Assembly (NCBI RefSeq): GCF_954871325.1
Contig: NC_088779.1
Coordinates: forward strand, 21,268,846 to 21,332,845
Direction: 5' to 3'
Length of the DNA: 64,000 nt
Source: Gordionus sp. m RMFG-2023
Lineage: Eukaryota > Nematomorpha > Gordioida > Chordodea > Parachordodidae
Part shown: positions 40,001 to 51,500 of the stretch, piece after piece
Numbering within the stretch: the stretch's first letter is position 1
Layout of the letters: every line of letters begins with the position of its first letter
Translations under genes and position numbers: made by a program
The notes under the pieces: generated by a model
Told to the model about the DNA's origin: nothing
The model's database searches: none
Seen by the model: the letters and a program-made list of their open reading frames with translations, nothing else

Positions 40001-41206
40001 TTATCGGCTATGAAAATCATTGACGAAGTTTTCTACAAAAAAAAATAACCATCTATTCTTCTTTCTTTCTGTTAAAATTCGGTTAAACCCGTTTTTTTGG
40101 TGAATTGAAACCTGAATTCTTTTCAATAATGTTACTAGGAGATCTGAATCTTTTTTAAAAATTCTATAACATGACCGAAATCAAAATCTCTTTAACATAT
40201 TTATTTTATAATCTCTCGACTTTTAAAGTATTTTAATGACCATCTCTTTTTTTAAATATTATTAATTAAAATGGTTTTTTAAACTTTTGTTATTACAGAT
40301 ATATATTTTTTTTAAATCCATCTCTATAACTATAAAATAAAATTCATTGACCTTTGTAGAGTATATTATTTTTTAATTATTAAAAATATTTTTTATAAAT
40401 CAATTATAACGAAAATGATTTATTTCTAAAAGGAATATTTTGAAGTAAGGGGTGATACCTTGACGGAAACGGACACGTTAGCTCCCAAGATTTCCAGATT
40501 ATCCGGATCTCATCTTAGATTAAATTCGACTCTATCCGTCGAAAGGGAAAACTTGCTATCTCGTTTCCAAATATGTTGTTTCGGAAATTTCACGGTTGAC
40601 CTTCCGTGCGATGATCTAAAACGCTTAATAGCTCTGTGCGGAGCTAGATTAGTTAATTCGCCTTCATTTTTTAAATTGAATGGTTTAAAAAATACGCAAA
40701 ATATGGTTAAATGTGATGGAAAAAAAATAGCTGTAATTGTTGCTCAGACAGAGGCCAACCCCCAACTAGATGTCAATAGATACAATGGTGAGTCATTTTA
40801 TAAAAAAAAATCATTTAAAAAATTATAAAAGTTGTTTTGTAATCTTTCAAAATGATCAACTTCAGACCATTATAGTAAGAGGGAAAATGTTTAAATGGTC
40901 CACGTCATCTAATGTATTTGAGTAATGTAAATTTTTATTAATTTTAGATTATTTTATTTATCTTTTTATTGGTACTTTTAATGCCAGTTAAAAACAATTA
41001 ATAAAAAAATTTTTAGAATTATTTATATTTAATTTTTTTTAATAGACTTTTATAGACGTTACAATGCTTTCCCAGTAGCCAGAGAATGGATTTTTGACTG
41101 TGTAGCTCTTTACGATGTTGTGCCATTGGTTCATTATCTACATTGTCAGCGTGATATTCTAAAATACCCCGATTTAAATTATGCAACTAAAATGAAGGAA
41201 GAATAG
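31064..41206 (+). CDS. BRCA1: BRCA1 orthologue (RING E3 ubiquitin ligase, BRCT repeats)
   Basis: Sixteen exons: 31064-31137, 31182-31235, 31275-31349, 31391-31495, 31539-31614, 31655-31700, 31750-33348, 34591-34653, 36678-37324, 37399-37447, 37657-38040, 38188-38453, 39773-39860, 39909-40027, 40433-40787, 41046-41206. All phases agree; 1386 aa. RING at the N-terminus: CRIC...CNHIFCKRC...CPIC, with the Ile that contacts E2 enzymes. The middle is disordered, with two basic RRRPPRL/KRGRPPKL patches (residues ~365 and ~396) and a short coiled coil (residues ~600-650). The tandem BRCT is diagnostic: TSGLAATES, THVIVKTDENLKCERTLKYF, LGVAGKKWVMS, FEVRGD, FQICCFGNF, AREWIFDCVALYD. Residues equivalent to human S1655, R1699, K1702 and F1704 of the phosphopeptide pocket are kept. 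The expected partner is BARD1, in nuclear DNA-break repair. The exon 9 donor (ATG|GTTCAT) is the weakest junction. AATAAA at 41221. Confidence 0.92.
34813..34976. mobile_element. Short palindromic MITE (TAATTACCAGAGTTGTTAAA ends)
   Basis: The left end AGTAATTACCAGAGTTGTTA is matched by the inverse TAACAACTCTGGTAATTACT at the right, with TA at the outer edges. The interior repeats ATCTAGATACAGATA three times. No coding frame. Lies in the BRCA1 intron between exons 8 and 9. The near-perfect ends suggest a young insertion. Confidence 0.75.
36100..36165 (+). other. tRNA-like B box (possible SINE or tRNA relic)
   Basis: Contains GGTTCGATTCCCGTCGGGGC, a perfect match to the RNA polymerase III B-box consensus GGTTCGANTCC, in a G+C-rich patch inside a BRCA1 intron. 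A full cloverleaf cannot be drawn: the T stem is off by one base, and no A box or matching acceptor stem is present. A worn tRNA-derived SINE head or tRNA fragment is the best reading. Confidence 0.35.
36370..36510. repeat. GGCC/CGACCCG-type dispersed repeat
   Basis: Contains TCGGGCCCAATTT, CGACCCGATCC and GCCCGACCCG, resembling the islands at 14700, 33880 and 47635. In BRCA1 intron 8. No coding frame. Confidence 0.35.
39109..39317. mobile_element. TA-flanked palindromic MITE, copy in BRCA1 intron 12
   Basis: Starts GTGTTGTTAAACAACTCC after TA, with core TTCGCCAATAGATGTCCAAA, and ends GGAGCTGTTTAACAAAGC. The right terminus is more worn than the copy at 25144. No coding frame. Confidence 0.65.
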
Positions 41207-42092
41207 AAATTTATTATAAAAATAAATTGTTTTATAAATTAAATATTTTACATATCTTATTGATTAATTATATTACCAATACGCGACTCAAAATTTATTA
41301 TAAAATCGCTTAAAATAATTTGGTAATGAATGAATAATATAATCTATATTGATTCTCATGATATATTTATAAATAATCCACAATGAATTATAAGATAAGA
41401 TATTCATACAAATCGAATATTAAGGTGTTCATATTCTTTATGCGTCGAATAATAAGATATTCATATGTTTTTTATTAGTCACAATTCTATCGAAAAAAAA
41501 ATAAACCAAATATTTTTTCTAGAAAGGATATTATCTTTAGCTTTATGTACATCATTGTAATTAGAAATGTTAAACGTATATATAGAAATAGATTCCTATG
41601 GACGCGTTCCAGGCAATGGATAGCATCCAATAGATTGAACGACCTTTCACAGAACATTGAATGATTTTTATTTATAATTTTAAAAAGGTTTGCATTTTTT
41701 GAAAAAAGGGAGATAAATATTTTTTTTCGAATATCCTCCCCCAACTTTTCAAGTGGAGGAAAAAAAAAATTCTGAATAATATTTTAGAAATAGGAGAAAC
41801 ATCCATGTCTTTTATATGTAAAGTTGACATTTGCCTAATTATAATAAAAATAATTTAGTTAAAAAAATAAAATATATTAATTCTATTTTATTAATTTATC
41901 ATTGATTAAATAATTAAACCTTTTTTTAGAAACTAAATTTATTCTTCTATTTTCATAAAATCATCTAGAAGATTTTATCTTCCATTTTAAAAAGTATCTT
42001 GAAAAATTATAAAATTACATGAATTAGATAAAAAAAATTGTTTTCGATAGATATTCAATATGGCTAAACTAAATAAAGTAATCATTCATAAG
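41207..42092. other. Short intergenic region after BRCA1
   Basis: Contains the BRCA1 polyadenylation signal at 41221 and AT-rich sequence with GATATTCATA repeats near 41380-41470. The frames at 41487-41744 (minus) show no known domain. No gene seen. Confidence 0.4.
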
Positions 42093-42599
42093 TAGGCCTA
42101 AAACGAATTATTTGATATTCGATTCGTGTTTTACGAATACGAATAACAATTAATGAATAATGAGGAAAATTATTTATATATAAATATTCGCAAATATTTT
42201 ATTGCAAGTAATAAAAATATGTAATTAAATTTTCCTAGTGGATATCATTTAGTTTTATTTTATTTCCTATTATCAAATATCAAATCATAACAAGTTATAT
42301 TTGCTGAAAAGGTTTAATGGAAGAAAAAGAAAAGCTTCAAAGTAAAATATAATTATTTTATTTTGATTGTTTCTCTTTAATCATTTTTGATGTTATGAAC
42401 AAGTCAAAACATTTTTATAGAGTGTGCCTCTTTCCCATATTCTCGAGCTCCTGGCAGATAAATAACTAAATTTTTTTGACTACTTCTTATTATTTGATTA
42501 GGAAAATCCTTTTCCCATTTAGTAACCTTATTTTTGGAAAATTTTAAAGACAATCTAATTCAGATATGCATTATAATATCTTCATCCTCTATTACATTG

Positions 42600-43420
42600 T
42601 CATAATCACCTCTAAAAATTATATTAATAATTAAATAAAGGAGATTTATGCTACTAAAGTATTTTTATATATTAAATAAAATCTATAATGAAATACTTTC
42701 TAAAATTTTGTTATATTTTATATGCAAATATTTAAAATGTAGATATTTTAAATAGATTATAATTTTAAAAATTTTATTTTGTCATAATTACCTTCACCTC
42801 TAACTAATAAAATGATATTAATAATAAAAATAAATACATGATTAAATAAAGGAAATTTATGCTACTAAAGTATTTTTAATAAATAAAATCTATAATGAAA
42901 TACTTTCTAAAATTTTGTTATATTTTATATGCAAATATTTAAAATATAGATATTTTATATAGATTTTAATTTTAAAAATTTTATTTTGTCATAATCCCTT
43001 CACCTCTAATAAAATGATATTAATAATAAAAATCAATACATAATTAAATAAAGGAAATTTATGCTACTAAAGTATTTTTAATAAATAAAATCTATAATGA
43101 AATATTTTCTAAAATTTTGTTATATTTTGTATGTAAATATTAAAAATAAATTTTAAAATGTAGATATTTTATATAGATTATAATTTTAAAAATTTTATTT
43201 TGTCGTCATAATCACCTTCACCTCTAATAAAATGATATTAATAATAAAAATAAATACATGATTAAATAAAGGAAATTTATGCTACTAAAGTATTTTTATA
43301 TAATAAATAAAATCTATAATGAAATACTCTCTAAAATTTGTTATATATTATGCAAATATTTAAAATAAATTTTAAAATGTAGATATTTTATATAGATTAT
43401 TTTAAAATTTTTATTATATA
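42600..43420. repeat. Tandem repeat, about four copies of ~205-215 bp, inside hAT copy A
   Basis: The phrase TTTATGCTACTAAAGTATTTTT recurs near 42647, 42856, 43060 and 43279, with CACCTCTAATAAAATGATATT between copies. Copies differ by small indels and point changes. It sits between the left terminus and the transposase of the hAT element. Confidence 0.85.
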
Positions 43421-43859
43421 AAAACTATTTAAAAAAATGTAATTTAACAATTACATAAAATATAAATTTAAAAAAATATATAAATAATACACTGTACTTT
43501 GATTAAAATAGTATTTCCATAAATTTTAAGAATTAATACAAAAATTATATAAATGTTATAACTAAGAATTTATTTTACAAAAATAGGTTTTGCTAATTCA
43601 TAATAGGAATAAAAATAGTATATTAAAATAATTTTATTTTTTAAAAAAAGACCCCCCCCCCCATGCCTATGCCACTGTTTAATTAATTTACTGTTTTTTT
43701 CTTTCAGCTTCTAATGTGTCATTAATCTGGAATTTCAGGAAGGATGGTAAACTTGGATTTTATATGATATAATGTTAAAATATATTCAAAGGTCAATTAG
43801 AAAATCTTGATGGAAGAAGATGTGGTGAAGGACATAGTCAATTCTCAAATAGTTCAAGA

Positions 43860-45620
43860 TCTACATCAATCTCTGATCAAACTGAACCTTTTAATGCTAG
43901 GCGGAAAAATTCTTTAATATGGAATCATTATCTCCATGATGCTAAAAAAGAAACAGCTAAATGTAAAATATGCAATGTGGAGATAATGTGCAAGAAAAAA
44001 ACTACGTCAGCACTAATTAATCATAAAAGATTTCATCAAAAACAAAATAATACTATTAGAAACTATTTAAATGATATACCCAAAACAAATGCTGATGATG
44101 TTAAGCATTATTTATTAAAATTTTTACTAAAGTCAAATATACCTTTTAAAATTCTCGCCACTCAGGAATTCAAGTCCTTCGTTAGAGCTTTAAATCCTGA
44201 AATAAAAATATGCTCAATACCATCAATTAAACTATATATGAATGAAATTTTTAATAAAGAATTCAATAAAGTTAAAATAATTATAAATAATTTAAAATTT
44301 AAATTAACTTTACAACTGATATATGGTCAAGCCCTACTAATGTATCATTTTTAGGGTTGACCTGCCACTTTATTGATGAAAAATGGGAGATGAAATCATT
44401 GTTATTGGATATAGTTCCATTTACTGATTCGCATTCTGGTGAAAATATTTATAGAGAGTTTTCTCAAATTATAAAAAATTATAATATCGACATAAGTAAG
44501 ATAGCAATTACTTGCGATAATGCTAGCTCTAATTCTACTTTCATAAAAATTCTTCGTATAAAACACCCAAATTGTGAAATTTTACATGTGCGATGTTTTG
44601 CACATGTACTCAATTTAGTAGTACAATACTTAAGAAAGTAGACAGGCAAGTATCAAAATTAAGAACAATCATAAGATTATTCGCAATTCTTTTACAAAGA
44701 CAAATATTATGCAAAATGTATGCTCCTCCCTACTTCCCCCTATGAAATAATTAAAATTAGACACATCCATCAGATGGAATAGCTCTTATTTAATGGTAGA
44801 AAGAGCTATTAAAATGAGAAGGGCTATTGATGAAGTTGTGACTCAGATATATGATGATATATCTGATATCGAAAAAGAAAACTGAGCGAAGTAATTTTAT
44901 TTTATTTACTAATTATTATTTTTTATCAGGATGATTGGACTACATTAATAAACATACAAAACAAATTAAAGACTTTTTTTGATTTTACCGAAGATATATG
45001 TGGTGACACATATCCTACCCTAAATCTTGTCATCCCTTTCTATGTTTCTTTAATCGAACATTTAAATTCATTTGATCTCGATTTTATAAACTCTATCAGT
45101 GCGATTGAGAAAATATAAACTTATTATAACTTAACAAATATTCACACTATAATATCAACAATATTGGATCCTAGACTAAAAATGGAATTTTTTGAGCAAC
45201 TACTACCAACTACATATAACATAGACACGACAAATCTATTAGAAAATTTTAAAGATGTATATAATGATTTAAAATATAATATCAAATCAACATCAGTTAA
45301 CCCAATAGTACAGTCGAACATGGATAGAATTTTTAGACAAAATAACATCGCATCAGTATGTGAGGTGGAGACATATCTTAACGAAATAAGAATCAGTTCA
45401 AATAAGAGTCCCTTAGAATGGTGGAGATTGCATGGGGATCGTTTTCCTGTGTTGTCGAAAATGGCAACTGATATATTGTCAATTCAGGATCTTCGGCTTC
45501 ATGTGAGCGGTTGTTCTCAATAGGAACAAATATGAATAAAAAATAGAATGTCTTTGAAGGAGGAAACTATTAGAAAGACTTTATGTTTAAAAAATTGGAT
45601 ATTATCAAATTCGGATTTAC
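43860..45620 (+). pseudogene. hAT transposase, broken (BED finger, core, dimerisation domain)
   Basis: Pieces in order: SLIWNHYLHDAKKETAKCKI with CNVEI and, after a spacer, HKRFH, giving the C2H2 arrangement of a BED finger; LTCHFIDEKWEMKSLLLDIV and ITCDNASSNS...HVRCFAHVLNLVVQYL, the classic hAT block with catalytic-region Cys/His; then PLEWWRLHGDRFPVLSKMAT, the dimerisation motif. The frame changes at least three times and there are internal stops, so no protein is expected. The last block breaks off in the [10 protein letters not shown] region, which copy B keeps. Confidence 0.85.
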
Positions 45621-46077
45621 TATATTTTTGTGTATTATTTTCTATTTTTATAAAATGAGATTATTGTACATTTTTAGAAAATTTTAATAAAATTTGAATA
45701 TTAGATTGAAGAAATAGTTTAAATATTTTTTTATAAGCAATTCTAATTCTAAAAATCGGATATTTTGGTCAATTTGTTTGGTTAACGTTATATGAAATCA
45801 TTGGGTTTTATTTCGTTTATTTTCTATAAATTTTTATATTGTAATGACAATAGTTTAGAGAATCCTTAAAAGTGTCATCTTTAAACATCTGTAAAAATTT
45901 TTTTGCAAAATATTTTATAAGCTTTAGAAAAATTTTCGAATCGAATCGAATATTCGACGAATCGAAACGAATAATGATTTTATTATTCGTACGAATACGA
46001 ATAGCGCAATTTTCGAATCGAATACGAATAGTAGTATTATTCGATTCGATTCTTTTTTTTGTAGGCCTATTCATAGG

Positions 46078-48501
46078 CACTAATGACCATCTAATTGTTC
46101 AGTCAACTTCATGGAGCTGATAATAGTTATTACATATTTTTAAAGAAAGGGAAAAGGTGTGAATAAAAATGCTTAATTAGAATTTATAAGAGACACCTGC
46201 CTAGGCCTGCTCCCCCTCATAGTTGCACTACTATTTAAGACAAATGTAAATGAGTCCCTGAGTCCCGGGAGCGTCATTGGGACGCGTCCCGTTTTGAAAA
46301 AAAAACTTAATATATATATTTTTTTAATATTATCCAAAGACCTGAAAAAATCAGGTCATTCTATAATAAAATCTATATGGGACCCCCTTTCCAATAAAAA
46401 TTATTGATATGTGATATTAATCCTTTTTTTAATATCACAATATCCCTGTTTCAGAAATAATACTTGTCCTTTTTCTTTCTGTTCAGCAGGTAAAACATAA
46501 GGGAAAAATATATGTTTGAATCAACAAAGTTATAATTATAAATTTATAGAATTAAATTATAAATAATATTTTAGGATCGTATTACCCCTCAGTCACAGTT
46601 AGCACGAATTAGCGTTGAAGAATACAAAAATGCAGCATATTTTGTATTTCACCGCGAATTCACGAATTGATTAAGTGGTAAGACGTTTTGGCAGATCGAA
46701 AATCTTCGGAAAAGTCAGATTGTTAAATAAAATACATCGCGTCGGGCCTGGAAATTAAGGTCTGATATATAAAAATTGTAATAAAGTTAAGTTCAAAGTT
46801 TGCTATTCACCAATTATAAAAAAAAATAATGTTTAATTTTAAGATGGAAATAAAAAAAATTTGTAACACATTTAAATATAAAAAACTGTAACCCATAACT
46901 TTGTATTAATATAATAAAGACTATATTGAAACTCAAAAAATTAACTTCTTTCATATATAAGATGTTATTTTCACATAATAATTATTTATTTTGGGTTAGA
47001 GAAAGAAATTGAAACCAAAAATTAACAAGTAATTCTCTTATATTTAAAGAAAAAATTATATTTGAAAGTGACAGTTTTAAAAAAAACTAAATTTATTAAC
47101 TTAAAAAGTTAAATTGTATCATTTTAAAAAGAAATATTTATTTTTCTAAGTTGTGACCTCAAAAATTTTAAGTTGTACTATATATTTTTATTTTATTATA
47201 CCATAATAGGGAAGTTTAAATTATATCTATTCTAATATCAAGTTGAAGTAATTTAAATTTATAGTTTTATATTTTTTTTAAAAATTGAATGAATGTCATT
47301 TACATACTTTTTAAACAAAGAGATGAGATATTATTTTATGAGAGAGCAATTTGTGGAAAAAATAAGGGAATAGGTTTGAAATCTAAATAACTTTTTTTTT
47401 GAAATAATATGTTTTAAATATTTTTAAAAGAAAAATATTTTTTAAAAAAACTATATAGTAGACTAAAATAAAAGAAATAAATTACCAATATACCGTCTTA
47501 AGTGGCATCAGGTCAATAAGAGTCAATGGTTTCGGTATTCATATTCTCGTTATAAGTAATATACATATACTATATTTATTATTTAAAAATTATCATTCGT
47601 TTCCGGGATTTGGGTATAACTTTTTTATATTAACGACAGGACTCGGACCGAATTTTTGTTCATTTAATTTTTCAAACCCAGTCGGTTAGTTAACTGGGCC
47701 CGGATTTTTTTTAACTTTCAAGCTCAACTAGTACCGGATTTTTAATATGACCCACCCCGATCTTTTTTAAAGCTTCGTCAATTAAATCATTTTGGCTATT
47801 TTTCGTTTAACTCGTATCAAAGGGAAAATTGAAAATATAGGCAGTTTATGAATGTTAAATGAATTTTTTTTGGGCTCGAATTGGATTTATCTTTTATTTT
47901 AAAATGTTTAAGCCAGGTCAAGTCAAGATTATTTGGGTCAACTCTAAATATAAATTTGTTTATTTAAGAAAAATAAATGATTAAATAAAAAGGCCAAAAA
48001 AAAATTAAAATAGATACCCGCCAAGTTATTCTTCTAAAGAATGACACTTGAGCTGCCCCGAAGATGTTATCACCTATTTCATTAAAATTTTAATCCAGAT
48101 AAACAATTTCTGACCGACAATGATTAGATTTATATTAATGCTAAACAATTTTATCCGATAATATCTTGGATCAAAATTCCTCCAATTATCTTTCACAAAA
48201 CAAATATATTATAAAGTAATAATATAGGTGTCATCTTAGATATCGCTAGGCCATTTGATATTGTTAATTCTTTGATCAATTTTTTTTATCATCCTTTATT
48301 TACTTTATATAACATATATATTTTGAGTTTTGGTTTGATATTATATTTTAAAAATATAATATTAAAAACATTTATAACCAGTTTAATCTTTATTTTTTAA
48401 CAAATATACAAAACAAATCGTTTCTATTATCTATTTATATAGACATTCCATATAGTATTGATCAAATTATTGATTGATGCCTTCTAAACTACTATTCAAA
48501 A
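46078..48501. other. Intergenic region with one orphan exon candidate
   Basis: Between the hAT element and the ZP gene. Mostly AT-rich; a G+C-rich patch at 46190-46300 (GCCTAGGCCTGCTCC, GGGAGCGTCATTGGG) looks like a worn repeat. A GACCCG-type repeat lies at about 47635-47770. Apart from the candidate exon at 46575-46670 no coding sequence is convincing. Confidence 0.35.
46575..46670 (+). other. Orphan terminal-exon candidate
   Basis: After the acceptor ATATTTTAG a 31-codon frame reads DRITPQSQLARISVEEYKNA and then AYFVFHREFTN before TGA. Codon composition and amino-acid mix look like real coding sequence. The frame opens in phase 0. A segment ending TCTGTTCAGCAG|GTAAAAC at about 46489 could be a preceding exon in matching phase, but its pyrimidine-rich sequence could equally be an acceptor tract. 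I do not recognise the protein, and no further exons were found. Confidence 0.3.
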
Positions 48502-51500
48502 ATGGTCTTTAGGTGGATATACTTGGCCATATTCATATTCTCTCATCTTTGCTCAATCCTTCAAATTATAATTTCCTTGGATGTACGTAATAAAAATTTT
48601 AATGATATAGAAAATGGTAATATACTAAGTAGAACCTAAGAATTCTATTATTTTTTTTATCCGAGCCAGGCGCCAAGGCTTTATTTATTTGCAACCCAAG
48701 TTAGGCTCCATGGGAAATTTTCAATTGCTAGGGTAAATAAAATTATAAATCACTAATTTTAATTATCATTTTATTTTTAATAAAAATATCGAAATATTAT
48801 TTTATTTTTTGGAATTTTTTAAATATTTTTTTGTCATTCGACTTTTCAGCAATAACAATAAATTTATGTGATGTGAATCGTTTGAAGTATTTTCTTAGCA
48901 TTGATATAAGATAAGCTTTAAAATTACTGGATCAGCCAGAGTTATTATGCTTTAATGCTTAGAGGAACAGGAACTTAAATTATTTAACCTCTAATAGGAT
49001 AGGGATAGATAAGAAATTTTAAAAAAAACATATGGACTATACACGCCCAGATTTCTCCTTTTACCCCTTAAATATTTTTTAAATTTTAAAAAACTTAAAA
49101 GTTTTTAAAATGTTACACATAAATATATAAAAACTTATAAATTTTAAAAAAATCCAAAATAGTTAAATAAATATTGATTTTAGAAATAAAATCATGCTGT
49201 CTATCAGAATTTTTTATCAAATAGTTAGATTTATACTTTTTTTTTAAAAAAAATGACCAATTTTACCACATTTTGTGATTCATTTAAATTCTTTTTCAAA
49301 AAATTTTCGTTTCAAATATAATTTAAAATGGCCCCCATAACAATTTTTCAAATTTCATCACTTCAAAAAATGAATATGATTCAATCAATAATCGATTCAT
49401 TTCTGGATGATATATCTACCCGATTTTTTTAAAAAGAAGTTTGAGTCCTATCCTTGCCCGACTCGTTTTGAGCTAACTTCCCGGAACTTTTAATAAACTT
49501 AATATGTTTAATAATTACCTTCATTATAAAAAGCAATCATGGAGATATGTACTTTTTGCATCCTATTGTTGTCCGATAATGTATATACACTGTGTTCCAA
49601 TTGAACTGATACACCTTTTTAGCCATAAATTTGTCAATTCTTAATATAAATCAATATATTTGAAAGAAGAATAGTCCAAATTTATGCACATTAAGAGTTA
49701 GACAAACAAAATTCGAACTTTCTAACATGTAAAAATTTATTTTTTAAAAAAAATTAAACTTCGACAAAAACATGAAAACATCAACATAAAATTAATTTGA
49801 GTCAAATGTTATACTAGGAATCGATTGGCTACAACTTGTTTTTTTTTCATTGAAACTGCAACGTAAAGGGCTGCAATGGGCTGGTTTTAGCCCGCCTGCC
49901 TACGTCTGCAATATTTGAGGTGGTTGGTTTTTTAAAATATTTTCAACATTAGGCAGGTGGCGGATGGTAAGTAATGGGTGTGCGTGGGAGGGGAATTTTT
50001 AATGTTTTTCAAGTGAAATATGAAGAAAAAACTTCAACTTATAAAAAATTATAGTTTTATTTCATAATATTGCATATTATATATGTTTAATGATAAATAC
50101 ATTAAAATAAGTAAATAAAGAGCCAAAATATTGCATATTATATATGTTTATGATAAATACATTAAAATAAGTAAATAAAGAGCCAAACTAACCATTAAAA
50201 TAATTATTTAAAATTTGGCAGGCTGGCAGGTTAAACAAAATTTATAGACAGATGGGCGGGCAGGCAGATAAATTTTTTTAAATAAAATTATTTCAAAACA
50301 AAGTGGGAGGGCTTTTTGGCTAAAAACCCGCCTATTGCAGACCTCTACGTACACCTTATAATTTTGCAGATTTACCAATGGAATTACTGAAAATAGCTTT
50401 ACATCCATGAATCATATGACGTATGAGTTGTTTGAGTATGGCATCCTATTCGCGTCGGTTTAGTGTTTGTTTCTTTTTTAACATTTAAGCTACAGCTTCG
50501 AATAATCCAACGCACTGAAAGCTTTCGAAGTACCAGTAATTTTTAGCTCTATTGTTTTACTTGTCTTAAAATTTTAATTAAACTCGATTCATCTTTACTT
50601 AAAACCATTTTTTTTTAAATTCATCTGCTAGAAGTTTAATAAAAAAAAAATATTTACTGTTGAAAAGTGAGAATTTTGTTTGTCCAACTTTGAATGTGCA
50701 TAATTTTAGACCCTTTTGATAGAATTCGATGAAATTTGCAGATAGATAATTTATCCCTCTTTGAGTCTATGATTGTTTTGAGAATTCACAGATCTATCGC
50801 TAAAACAAAGGGTATCAGTTTAATTGGAACATAATTCTTGAACTATTTACATAACAAATATAGCTCCTTAAAACCGAAAAAATATCCTCGCTCAGCTTCG
50901 ATCCTATAGGTAACAAAAAAAATTATAAATTTACTTTTCTTATTAACCTCAAAAATTTGTTTAACTTAAATTTACAATTTTTAATCATCCATTTGTTTTT
51001 TTTGTCTTATTAAATGAATATAAAATATTTCAAATATTTAGTTTCTATAAAATGAAGAATTGCCGGGAGAGTGGGTTAACTAATTTAGTCATTTTTTAAA
51101 ATATATATTAATCCTAACCCCGATCTTTATTGGCTTTTTAACTTTAATCCTAACTACTGGCTATTACAATATTTTAGTCAAAAAAATATTACGCAAGTCG
51201 GGTTATTTCGCTCATAGATGGATGAAAGATTTGGGACTTCTATTAACGAAATCTCGAGGCTTGCCTAATATTAGTTTGACTAGAATCTTAATTTAAAATA
51301 GGCTAAATCTAACCAATTAACAACATTATTCCTAATCTCAGTAGGTTATTTCGAAAAATATTAGTCCAACAGGGAATAATCAAACAATAGAAGAAAATCA
51401 TAATGAAATATAGATGGCTCATTAACTAATCTAATCGATTTTCTCATATGAACCTCCAATTCTTTTCTTTTAAATATTTAAAAAAATAATAATTTTAGTA

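Larger units (their letters stand above)
42093..46069 (+). mobile_element. hAT DNA transposon, full length but decayed (copy A)
   Basis: Ends TAGGCCTAAAACG and, inverted at the right, TAGGCCTACAAAA. Flanks TTCATAAG (42085-42092) and TTCATAGG (46070-46077) match at 7 of 8 bases, the hAT duplication length. Subterminal zones at both ends are arrays of CGAAT/ATTCG words. A BED-type zinc finger (about 43890-44040), a transposase core (44357-44638) and a C-terminal dimerisation region (45164-45520) lie in order on the plus strand in different frames, so the transposase is broken in several places. The element carries a four-copy tandem repeat in its left third. Confidence 0.88.

Noticed and set aside
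39773-41206. BARD1 or another BRCT protein instead of BRCA1
   Set aside because: There are no ankyrin repeats, and the CERTLKYFLGxAGxKWV, EVRGD and REWxxDxVALY wording is BRCA1's, together with the BRCA1-type RING.
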